Of a stretch of 64,000 nucleotides of DNA, positions 1 to 7,277 are shown piece after piece. The stretch comes from Planctomycetota bacterium (lineage in GTDB: Bacteria > Planctomycetota > UBA1135 > GCA-002686595). The notes under the pieces were generated by a model. That model was not told the origin of the DNA and made no database searches. It saw nothing but the letters and a program-made list of their open reading frames with translations. The stretch spans positions 62,001 through 126,000 of the forward strand of contig JAEUHY010000035.1 in assembly GCA_016795325.1 (NCBI GenBank), written 5' to 3'. Position 1 is the first letter of the stretch. Every line of letters begins with the position of its first letter. Made by a program: the position numbers and the translations under genes.

Positions 1-483
1 TGGGCTCCGCGTAAAGCTCCTGGAAGTCGCGGGAACAGCTTGGAGTACGCGCCCTTCGACGCGACTCGCGGCGGTTACATCATCCGCAGTGTCCCCGAGG
101 TTGTTTCGGTCTGGGTAGAGCCGATCGAGCACATGCCGCACGACGAAGATGTCGACTTGGCGCGTGGCACGCGGGAGCACGTTGTCGTGCTCCAGCGCGC
201 GGCGCGGATCGAAGCGGCCGCGCGCAGCGGCGACACGCGCTTGGTGATCCCTGACGAATGGGATTGGGAAGAATCACCTTCGGAGATCGATGGAGGTGGT
301 GAGACCTGTCTCCGCGTTTACCCCGACGACTCGAGCCGCATCTTCATCCTCTCGAAGCCCGGCGTGTACCAGCTGAATCCGCCGCGAATCCCCGGCTACC
401 GAGAGCTCCCGCTGCAGCGCATCGAGGTCTTCGCCGGCCGCAAGACCGAACACGTGCTCGAGTACGAGCCCGAGCGGCCGTAA
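1..483 (+). CDS. C-terminal part of an unidentified protein (truncated at left edge)
   Basis: The reading frame is open from the first base of the window to a TAA at 481-483, so this is probably the 3' end of a longer gene. A TTG at 40 could serve as a start, but nothing like a ribosome binding site precedes it. The 160 visible residues are rich in short beta-strand-like stretches and charged residues, with no transmembrane segment and no cysteine pair. The last 40 residues (around PPRIPGYRELPLQRIEVF) look like a beta-sandwich strand pattern of the kind seen in carboxypeptidase-regulatory-like modules, but that is only an impression. Function not recognised. It converges on the membrane protein gene ending at 532. 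Confidence 0.55.
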   Translation, partial: WAPRKAPGSRGNSLEYAPFDATRGGYIIRSVPEVVSVWVEPIEHMPHDEDVDLARGTREHVVVLQRAARIEAAARSGDTRLVIPDEWDWEESPSEIDGGGETCLRVYPDDSSRIFILSKPGVYQLNPPRIPGYRELPLQRIEVFAGRKTEHVLEYEPERP

Positions 484-531
484 CCCGAGCTAACTCTCGC
501 TGGTGAAGTCGTCGGCGGCCGCGCGCGCCCT

Positions 532-1173
532 TCACGAGCCGAGAATGCTATTCGCAATCCCGACGTAGGCGTTGGTCCAGGCGTCTTCGCGAAAGAAGCT
601 CGGAGGCAAGTCGGGTGCTCCGATGAAGGGCCGCAGCACCCAGGCGAGTTGGATCGTGACGAACCAATACAGCAGCAGCCAGAGCGCGCGCGGCGCACGG
701 TGGCGCGGATTCGCGGCGATGAGCGGGCGGTAGTGGCGCGCCAGCGTGCGCTGTCCGGCCATCGAGGCCGCAAAGAAGAGCACGCCGCTCGCGGCGAGCG
801 AACTGCGGTAGTTGAGTCCCGATGCGAACAGGAACAGGACGATGGGGGCGAAGCTCGCGAGCACGACTGCGACCACGGCTTGGGAGCACAAGATGCCGCG
901 CAGCGCAGCGCTGAAGTCGCTGCGCAGCCCGAGGATCGTGTTGAGCACGAAGAAGCTCGGAATGCACAGCGCCGTCGAGACGGCGAGCAGCAGTGGAATC
1001 TTGAGCGCGGAGTACAGCGCTTGTTCGCCGCGCAGCGCGTAGCTTCCCAGCGCGAGTCCGTGCACTGCGCCGGCCAGCGCGACCGTCCACGCGAGTGCGA
1101 CCAGCGGGCTGGCGCCCGCGCCCACGGCGAACTCGCGTTCGCTGCGCAGCAGTCGGTCGACGGCCGCGTTCAT
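532..1173 (-). CDS. Multi-pass membrane protein, paralogue of the upstream gene
   Basis: 213 residues with about five hydrophobic segments (roughly residues 20-45, 53-80, 88-115, 120-140 and 165-190). The start is set by the ATG at 1173, which overlaps the TGA of the upstream gene (ATGA), so the two are translationally coupled. It is a paralogue of that neighbour: both have a cytoplasmic N-terminus of about 20 residues, the same spacing of membrane helices, and a closing motif close to W-(I/V)-LRPFIG followed by an amphipathic tail. Proteins of this look are sometimes labelled as actin-binding WH2 or Yip1-like in databases; I see no evidence for actin binding. Probable role: unknown inner-membrane function as a pair. 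Confidence 0.75.
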   Translation of the reverse strand: MNAAVDRLLRSEREFAVGAGASPLVALAWTVALAGAVHGLALGSYALRGEQALYSALKIPLLLAVSTALCIPSFFVLNTILGLRSDFSAALRGILCSQAVVAVVLASFAPIVLFLFASGLNYRSSLAASGVLFFAASMAGQRTLARHYRPLIAANPRHRAPRALWLLLYWFVTIQLAWVLRPFIGAPDLPPSFFREDAWTNAYVGIANSILGS

Positions 1174-1982
1174 GCGCTGCCAAAGAAGCGCGCTATGGCG
1201 TCGATCACGCCTCGGAAGAAGCTCCCTTCGCGCGGTCGGAAGAGCGCGAACTCGAGGCCGTCGGCGCCGATGAACGGCCGCAGGATCCAAGCCATCTGGC
1301 TGCCGACGAGCGCGTAGATGACGAGCCACGCGCGGAACACGCGCCGGGACCCTGTATCGGAGGGCTTCTTCGCCGGCTGCTCCGAGCGGGGCGAGGCCAC
1401 GGGAGCTGCGTTCGGCGGCGCGCTGGGTGCGACGCTGGATGCGACGCTGGGCGATGCTGCGGAGGCCGTGCTCTCGGCGGGCTGCTCGAACACTGCGCGC
1501 AGTGCGCGCGAGAGAACTCCGAGGCTGACCGCGCCACTCAGCGCGAAGAAGGCCGTGTTGAGGAGCACCATGAACGAATAGCTGGTGGTGCTGAGCGTGA
1601 AGAACGCCGTGACGGGCGCGAAGCTCGCCAAGAGCACGAGATTCACTGCGATCGCGACGAGCAGCAGTTTGAGCGTCTCCACGAAGTGCAGCTTCGAGCC
1701 GGAGAGCGCGCTGAAGGTGTACAGCGATGGGAACGCGACGATCAGCGTGAGCAGGAACAGCAGCGGAACCTTGGCCATGTTGGCCAGCATCTGCAGCGCA
1801 GTTGCGTGTTGAGGCCGCAGCGCCGCGAACATTCCCATCGCGACTCCGTACACCGCGCCGCCGACGGCGCCGATCGTGACCAGCGTGGCGCCGCGGACTT
1901 CGAGGCGACCGGCGCGGAGCTGCTCGGTCGACACGAGTCTTCCGCGAAGGAGTTCATCTGCTGCGCGCCACACATTCATCAT
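1170..1982 (-). CDS. Multi-pass membrane protein, first of a tandem pair
   Basis: 270 residues; two consecutive ATG codons at 1982 and 1979 are preceded by GGGGA on the coding strand, which supports this start. About five hydrophobic segments are visible, including one around residues 70-100 and one around 105-130. Between the fourth and last helix lies an insert of about 50 residues rich in Ala, Ser and Pro that the paralogue lacks. The C-terminal part carries QMAWILRPFIG, matching the neighbour's QLAWVLRPFIG. The pair sits on the minus strand as an operon (ATGA overlap). No enzymatic motif is seen. Function unknown; a gene-duplication pair of membrane proteins is as far as the sequence goes. 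Confidence 0.75.
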   Translation of the reverse strand: MMNVWRAADELLRGRLVSTEQLRAGRLEVRGATLVTIGAVGGAVYGVAMGMFAALRPQHATALQMLANMAKVPLLFLLTLIVAFPSLYTFSALSGSKLHFVETLKLLLVAIAVNLVLLASFAPVTAFFTLSTTSYSFMVLLNTAFFALSGAVSLGVLSRALRAVFEQPAESTASAASPSVASSVAPSAPPNAAPVASPRSEQPAKKPSDTGSRRVFRAWLVIYALVGSQMAWILRPFIGADGLEFALFRPREGSFFRGVIDAIARFFGSA

Positions 1983-2206
1983 CGTTGTCCCCGGCGTTTG
2001 GCTTCGACGTGGCGACGTTCACTCGCTGCGAGCTTTGGATGCGTCGCTATCCGCCCAAGTAGAGCTTACCGGCCCTGTTCGGCAAGCGTGCGAGCGCGAC
2101 GCGGAGCCACCGGCGGCCGGCGCGGCGTCGACGACTGCCCTTTGGCCACAACGCGTCTGCGGGTGCGAGGCGCGCCGATCCGTGCGACGATGCTTCCACA
2201 CGCGTC

Positions 2207-2995
2207 ATGCGCCCGGAATCCTCGCTCGCCCTCATCGCGCTCGCCTGTGCCGTGCTAGCTCCGTGCACGTGCGGCGCGAGCGCAGCGCCAGGGGCCTTGC
2301 TCGCCGCAGTCGGAGCCTTCCTCGCGTGGCGAGCCGACCGCAGCATGTTCGCGCCGCTGTTCGCACTGCTCGTGAACGTGTGCGCGCTGGCTGTCGCATG
2401 GGTGCTGGCCGCAATCGCCGCCGTCGCGCTCTTCGCAGGCGCCGGGGCAGCGGCCTACGCCGGCGCGGAGGCGGCCGGCGCGGTGTTCGAGCATGCGCCC
2501 GACGCGGCCCGCTCGATGTGGAGTGCGCTGAGCCCAGCGGGCTTTTGGAGCGAGTACCGCCGCGATGAGCTCGTCGATCACGAGAGCGATCAGGGCCCTT
2601 TCGGCGGACGGCGCTGGCTCCGTTGGCGCGCCGACCGAGAGGGCGCGTTCGACGCGCGCGTCGTCGCGAGCTTCGCGGCCGAGCACGGCTGGACGCTGCA
2701 CTCCAGCGAACGCGTGCCGGCGGAGAAGATCCGCGAGTGGATGGCCACGTGCCAACTGCCACCGGCCGTGTGCGACCCGTCCACGAACCACGTCCCGTTC
2801 GACCTCGCCGCCGACTACGTCGCGCTTCCGCCGCGGCTGTCGCGCTCCCGCGCGCACGAAGTCGAAGCGCTGAGTTTCGACACGGGTTGGGTGCTGTACC
2901 CCGACACCCTCGACCACGCCTGGACCGTCGTCGGCTACGCGTTCCTCTCCGCCGACGGACGCGAGCTCGTGGTCACGCACCACTGGGGCGAGTAG
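2207..2995 (+). CDS. Hypothetical membrane protein with soluble C-terminal domain
   Basis: 262 residues starting at ATG 2207. Three hydrophobic stretches fill the first 90 residues (about 6-28, 28-50 and 50-80), then a soluble domain of about 160 residues follows with several Trp-rich beta-like motifs (for example RRWLRWRADREGAF) and a short segment with two cysteines about ten residues apart. It is divergent from the tandem membrane-protein pair across 224 bases and converges on the next minus-strand gene. I do not recognise the family. The layout fits a membrane-anchored protein whose folded domain lies on one face of the membrane; which face is not evident. Confidence 0.6.
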   Translation: MRPESSLALIALACAVLAPCTCGASAAPGALLAAVGAFLAWRADRSMFAPLFALLVNVCALAVAWVLAAIAAVALFAGAGAAAYAGAEAAGAVFEHAPDAARSMWSALSPAGFWSEYRRDELVDHESDQGPFGGRRWLRWRADREGAFDARVVASFAAEHGWTLHSSERVPAEKIREWMATCQLPPAVCDPSTNHVPFDLAADYVALPPRLSRSRAHEVEALSFDTGWVLYPDTLDHAWTVVGYAFLSADGRELVVTHHWGE

Positions 2996-3057
2996 GTCGG
3001 CGCGTGAGCAGCGCTCCATTGTTCTGCGGCGGCAGCCGCGTCCAAGACCTTGCGCAC

Positions 3058-3588
3058 TCAGTGCTTGCTGACGAAGACCCGCAACCGGCCGTCGGGTTCC
3101 GGTTCTCGCTGAACCAACATGTGTCGGTAGGGGATGCTGGTGAGTTGCAGCCAATAGGGTTCGTAGTCCTCGAGTGGGCGTGGCGCGTACCAAGGCCGGA
3201 ACGGATCCTGCTTGCGTCCGGCCACGCTGTACGGACCCTCCGGCCAGTCCCGAGCCACGGGCACGAGGTGGAGTTCCTCGCGCAGTTCTTCGACCCACTT
3301 GCGTGGCGCTAGAAGCTCGATCTCCCAGTCATCCGTGGTCACGACTCCCAGACGCCACTCGTACGCGACGACCAACGAGTTGACGATCGAGACGTCTTCG
3401 GGCACGGGCTTGTCGAAGATGCGCTCGAAGTTCGCGGCGTGGTCCGACTCGAGGTATTCACGCGGCGTCTCCGCCGCGCGCTGGTCGCACCTGGACACGA
3501 AGACCACGAGGCCTACAACCATCGTGAGCCAGAGTCCGAAGCCCGCGATCGAGCCGCCGATCAACCACTTGCGACGCGAAGGATGCAT
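3058..3588 (-). CDS. Single-pass membrane-anchored hypothetical protein
   Basis: 176 residues from ATG 3588; an upstream in-frame start would add 30 Arg-rich residues without any domain character, so the internal ATG is preferred. The N-terminus (MHPSRRKWLIGG) is a basic stretch followed by one hydrophobic helix at about residues 8-30, i.e. a signal anchor. The remaining 145 residues form a soluble, acidic-and-aromatic domain with no cysteine pair or catalytic motif that I can name. Convergent with the gene ending at 2995. Function unknown. Confidence 0.6.
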   Translation of the reverse strand: MHPSRRKWLIGGSIAGFGLWLTMVVGLVVFVSRCDQRAAETPREYLESDHAANFERIFDKPVPEDVSIVNSLVVAYEWRLGVVTTDDWEIELLAPRKWVEELREELHLVPVARDWPEGPYSVAGRKQDPFRPWYAPRPLEDYEPYWLQLTSIPYRHMLVQREPEPDGRLRVFVSKH

Positions 3589-4075
3589 CGCGGCCGGTCT
3601 GACGGTCCCCCGGCGGTTTCGCATCTCTCGCTCAGGTCGGAGTCTTCCGAGCAGGCGAGCTGAGGCTCGACAAACCACGACGCCGGCGCATCGCGCTGTC
3701 GACGGAGTGTCTCGGAGGGTTGCAACGGAGTCTGCTGGCCTGGAATTCTCGCTCCTTCGAGTCCCGGCGCGCAGCGCAACGCGCGTTCACACCCCGAGTC
3801 AAGAGTCCATCGCTGGATGGCAGCACGAGCAGGGGGCGATCGTCTCCGACGCGTTCGCGCGCAGGCCCGCGAGGCGCGCTGGTCTGGTGCCTTCGAACTC
3901 GACCGCAAGCTGCACCGGCCGGCGCCGAGGGTGCGCCGTGCGGCTGGCGCTGCCTGCGTTGCGCTGGCCACGCACCAGCGGCGGCTCACGAGGTCGCACC
4001 AGCAGATCGAGCAGTTTCGGACGACTGCGGCCCGTCAACCTTTGACCCGCGAGCGGCCGGCGCGACAATGGCGCG
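3589..4075. other. Gene-free stretch between divergent genes
   Basis: About 490 bases separate the membrane-anchored protein (minus) from the HMG-CoA reductase gene (plus). Open frames here are all Arg/Ala/Pro-rich and look like chance frames in GC-rich DNA. No hairpin, palindrome or convincing promoter stood out. The region must hold the promoters of the two divergent genes, but I cannot place them. Confidence 0.4.
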
Positions 4076-5308
4076 GTGACTCAAGCAGATCGAAGCAGCG
4101 GGGGAGACGCGGCGCCCGGAGCGCGCCGATCGCCGTCGACCACGGACATGTCGCGCGAGGCCATGGAAGTCCGCCAGGCGCGCTTGCGCGACGACGGCCA
4201 TCGGATCGAAGCCATCGCCGATGTCGGACCCGGGTTCGATCCGCAGCAATTGGCGGGCAGCATCGAGGGCTTCGTCGGTTTCGCTCGCATTCCGCTCGGT
4301 GTGGCGGGGCCTGTGCGCATCAACGGCCAGAACGCGAACGGCGAGTTCATGATCCCGCTCGCCACGAGCGAGGGCACGTTGGTCGCGTCGTTCCAGCACT
4401 CGTTCAACGCGCTCAACCGCTGCGGCGGCATCACCACGCTCTGCAGCCACGAGCGCGTCGGGCGCGCGCCCTGCTTCGAATTCGCGAACCTCGTCGTGGC
4501 GGGACAGTTCGCCAAGTGGCTTCCCACGCAAATCCCCGCGCTCGAAGCGGCGGCGGCGAGCACCTCGCGCTTCTGCCGGCTCGTCGATCTGCACGTCTCG
4601 ATCATCGGCAACACGGTGTATGTGATGCTCGAGTTCTCGACCGGCGACGCCGCGGGCCAGAACATGGTGACGCTCGCGTCGCAGGCGGTGTGTCGCCAGA
4701 TCCTCGAGACGATGCCCGAGAAGCCGCGCAGCTGGCTCGTCGAGTCCGTGCTCTCGGGCGACAAGCGCGCGTCGACGCTCGCGTTCCGTTCCGCGCGCGG
4801 CCGCAATGCGAGCGCTGAGGTCGTGCTTCCCGCGCGTCAGATCGCTCGCTACTGGCGCGCGGAGCCTTCGGCCCTGGTGCGTTCGTGGGAGCAAGCCACG
4901 ATGGGCGCGATGCAGACCGGCTCGGTGGGTTTGCAGGCGAATGTCGCGAACGCGATCGCTGCGCTGTTCATCGCTTGCGGTCAGGACGTCGCCTGCGTCG
5001 CCGAAGCGGTGACGGCTGCGACACGCGCCGAGCTCACGCGCGAGGGCGACGTCTACGTGTCGGTCACGATGCCCAACTTGATCGTCGGCACGGTCGGCGG
5101 CGGCACGTACCTGCCGACGGCGCAGGAGTCGCTCGGTCTGCTCGGCTGCATCGGCACCGGCAAGGCCAGCAAACTCGCGGAGATCTGCGTCGCGGTTGCG
5201 CTGGCGGGCGAGGTTTCGATCCTCGGCGCGATGGCGAGCGGAGTGTTCGCCAACGCGCACGCCGCGGGCGGACGCAAGGGCAAGCAGCAACAAGCGGAAA
5301 CGCCGTGA
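4076..5308 (+). CDS. HMG-CoA reductase (hydroxymethylglutaryl-CoA reductase)
   Basis: 410 residues. The family reduces HMG-CoA to mevalonate with NAD(P)H, the committing step of the mevalonate pathway, in the cytosol. By-eye alignment to the catalytic half of eukaryotic (class I) enzymes finds the catalytic set: Glu99 in TSEGTLVAS, Lys230 in SGDKRAS (cis-loop lysine), Asp304 in CGQD and His395 near the C-terminus in NAHAAGGRKG. The cofactor-site motif reads GDAAGQNMVT (190-199) and the Gly-rich GTVGGGT is at 338-344. No membrane domain is present. The start is a GTG with no clear ribosome binding site; an ATG 24 codons later (4148) is possible and would keep the whole catalytic domain. The TGA overlaps the GTG of the next gene. 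No other mevalonate-pathway gene is in the window. Confidence 0.9.
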   Translation: MTQADRSSGGDAAPGARRSPSTTDMSREAMEVRQARLRDDGHRIEAIADVGPGFDPQQLAGSIEGFVGFARIPLGVAGPVRINGQNANGEFMIPLATSEGTLVASFQHSFNALNRCGGITTLCSHERVGRAPCFEFANLVVAGQFAKWLPTQIPALEAAAASTSRFCRLVDLHVSIIGNTVYVMLEFSTGDAAGQNMVTLASQAVCRQILETMPEKPRSWLVESVLSGDKRASTLAFRSARGRNASAEVVLPARQIARYWRAEPSALVRSWEQATMGAMQTGSVGLQANVANAIAALFIACGQDVACVAEAVTAATRAELTREGDVYVSVTMPNLIVGTVGGGTYLPTAQESLGLLGCIGTGKASKLAEICVAVALAGEVSILGAMASGVFANAHAAGGRKGKQQQAETP

Positions 5309-6114
5309 CGCGCGAAGCTCGCTCTGGCGACGGCGCCGCGGCGAAGAGCGCTGCGACGAACTCTGCTGCAACCAACCCCGGCGGTCCGCCGCCGCCGAGC
5401 CGGCGCAAGCCCGTGCGGCGTTTCATGTTCAAGCACGTGTTGCCGCCGGTCGTCATCGGCGGCTACCGACTGCTCGGCCGCTCGTGGCGCTACAAGACCC
5501 AGAACGAGGAGATCCTCGACACGCTGGTCCGCGAGCGCCGGCAGATCGTCGGCGCGTTCCTGCACGCGCGCACGTTTCCGCTGCTGTACTACTTCAGCCG
5601 GCCGGATCGCGGCCGCTGGATCCTCATGTGTTCGCAGAGCCGCGACGGCGAGCTCATGACGCGCCTCGAAGAGGGCCTGGGCTTCCGCGTGGCGCGCGGC
5701 TCGTCCGGACGCGGCGGCGCGCGCGCGCTCGTGGAGATGATCAAGGCGCAGCGCGAAGACCGCGAGCTCAACTCGTGCCTGGCGATCGACGGCTCGCGCG
5801 GTCCGCGCGGCATCGCGCAGATGGGCGTGATCACCATGGCGCAGAAGACGGGCGGCCTGATCCTGCCGGTCGCAGCCTCGACGCCCGATTCGTGGGTCTG
5901 GCAGAAGTCCTGGGACCGCACCGTGATTCCCAAGTCGCGCGCGACGATCCACATCCGCATCGGCGAACCGCTCGAGGCGCCGGCCAAGCTCGACAGCGCC
6001 GGACTCGAAGCGCTGCGCCTGCGCATGCAGGAGACGCTGGTCACGATGCACCGCGAACTCGACGAACAGTCGGGCTTTCGCGACAGCGAGCCGTTGCAGG
6101 TCGTGCGCGCTTAG
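5305..6114 (+). CDS. DUF374 lysophospholipid-acyltransferase-like protein
   Basis: 269 residues. The GTG start overlaps the reductase stop (GTGA), giving translational coupling. The first 35 residues are low complexity (Ala, Ser, Asn, Pro); the domain begins around residue 40. Characteristic DUF374 features are visible: a membrane-proximal stretch, FLHARTFPLLYYF, SQSRDGE, and the signature IDGSRGPRGIAQMGVITMA followed by LILPVA. DUF374 proteins are relatives of glycerolipid and lipid A acyltransferases, usually assumed to act on lipids at the inner membrane. The coupling to HMG-CoA reductase hints at a shared lipid or isoprenoid-lipid role, but this is inference. The fold-level call is good; the substrate is unknown. 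Confidence 0.8.
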   Translation: MTREARSGDGAAAKSAATNSAATNPGGPPPPSRRKPVRRFMFKHVLPPVVIGGYRLLGRSWRYKTQNEEILDTLVRERRQIVGAFLHARTFPLLYYFSRPDRGRWILMCSQSRDGELMTRLEEGLGFRVARGSSGRGGARALVEMIKAQREDRELNSCLAIDGSRGPRGIAQMGVITMAQKTGGLILPVAASTPDSWVWQKSWDRTVIPKSRATIHIRIGEPLEAPAKLDSAGLEALRLRMQETLVTMHRELDEQSGFRDSEPLQVVRA

Positions 6115-6276
6115 CGGCGTGCGCTGCGCAGCCCGCGCGACGCAATTTCGGGTCGCTGCGACGCGAGCTTGGCCAGCGCGGCGGCTGGAGGCGAGCGCGT
6201 GGTCCAAGCCTCCCGTTCGTCTCGAGTTCCTTCGTCGCGCGGAGTGACACATGCGTGACGCGCGACTAGCCCGGCC

Positions 6277-6948
6277 ATGCGTACAACCGAACATGCACGC
6301 GGCCGCTGCTGCACCAACTTCCCCAAACTCCAAGTGCGCCGCCCGACTTCGCTCGTGCTCTTGTGTGCTGTCCTGGCCGCCTGTCGTTCGGGGGAGCGCG
6401 ATCCTTCGCCAGCTCCGGCGACCAGCGACGACGCGCTCGTCGAACAGGTGCAGCGCATCGCGCGCGACTATCCGACGTGGGGTGAACTGAACACAGCGCT
6501 GCGCGTGGCGCCGATGGACTGCCGCAGGCCGCGAGCGACGAGCCGAGGTTCGCTGACGATCAGCTTTGCCGACTCTGGCCCTCACTCGACGAAGCTCTAT
6601 CGCTTGTACGCGCGCGATCCGGCGGCGTATCGAGGTGTTGAGAGCGGCGCGTCGCAGGCAGGCCAAGTGCTCGTGAAGGAGACCTTCGTCGCCGAGCCGT
6701 TCAGGATGTCAGGACCGGGCGAGGCGCCCGCAGACGTCGTGGAGACTCCCGAGGGGATGTTCCGCGCTGGCGCGCCCGCGGGGCTGTTCGTCATGCAACG
6801 TGACGCGAGCGCGGAGTCGAGCGAACGAGCGTGGACGTACGCGACGGTCGCGCCGTCGGGCGAGGTCACGGCGCTGGGGCGCATCGACAGTTGCATTCGC
6901 TGCCACCTGAAGGCGCCCTACGGCGGACTCTTCGGTCTCGAACGCTGA
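6277..6948 (+). CDS. Cytochrome P460-like lipoprotein with CxxCH haem motif
   Basis: 223 residues. An N-terminal hydrophobic segment ends in a lipobox (LAAC, Cys36), so the mature protein is probably a lipoprotein. The C-terminus carries SCIRCHLKAPYGGLFGL with a CxxCH haem c attachment site (Cys206, Cys209, His210). The order of elements, a Tyr-rich YRLYARDP segment, a GQVLVKETF strand, a short WTYATV strand and a terminal CxxCH, resembles the cytochrome P460 family, which includes small monohaem oxidases of hydroxylamine and NO and many uncharacterised members. The cross-linked lysine expected in true P460 cannot be confirmed by eye. It may instead be a simple periplasmic electron carrier. 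Confidence 0.65.
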   Translation: MRTTEHARGRCCTNFPKLQVRRPTSLVLLCAVLAACRSGERDPSPAPATSDDALVEQVQRIARDYPTWGELNTALRVAPMDCRRPRATSRGSLTISFADSGPHSTKLYRLYARDPAAYRGVESGASQAGQVLVKETFVAEPFRMSGPGEAPADVVETPEGMFRAGAPAGLFVMQRDASAESSERAWTYATVAPSGEVTALGRIDSCIRCHLKAPYGGLFGLER

Positions 6949-7277
6949 ACGCAAGCGCTCTCGGTGTCGGAGCGTGCAAGACTGTCGCGCACGGCCGCGT
7001 CCACGCGTGGCCAAACTCGCGGGCGGATCGCCGCCGCTGGGAGAGAGTCCGGTCGACGCCCGCGCGCGGCACTCGGGCGCGGACGGCGCGGCGCCGGGCG
7101 TGCAGCCTGGCGTCGCTCGGTGAGGCCACGCGAATCGTTGGCGCGGAAGCGACCCGTTGGGCGGGCTCGACGCTGGCGAAACCGTAGCCGCGCGCGATTG
7201 AGGCGCGTTCGAGCTGCGGCATGCGATTGCTGCGACTCGGTCGCGCTCGCGAGAGGCCGCTATCCTCTTTGCCCTGC
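6949..7277. other. Gene-free stretch, nothing recognised
   Basis: About 330 bases between the cytochrome-like lipoprotein and the TPR protein, both on the plus strand. I see no coding frame of biased composition, no strong hairpin and no repeat. Confidence 0.35.
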
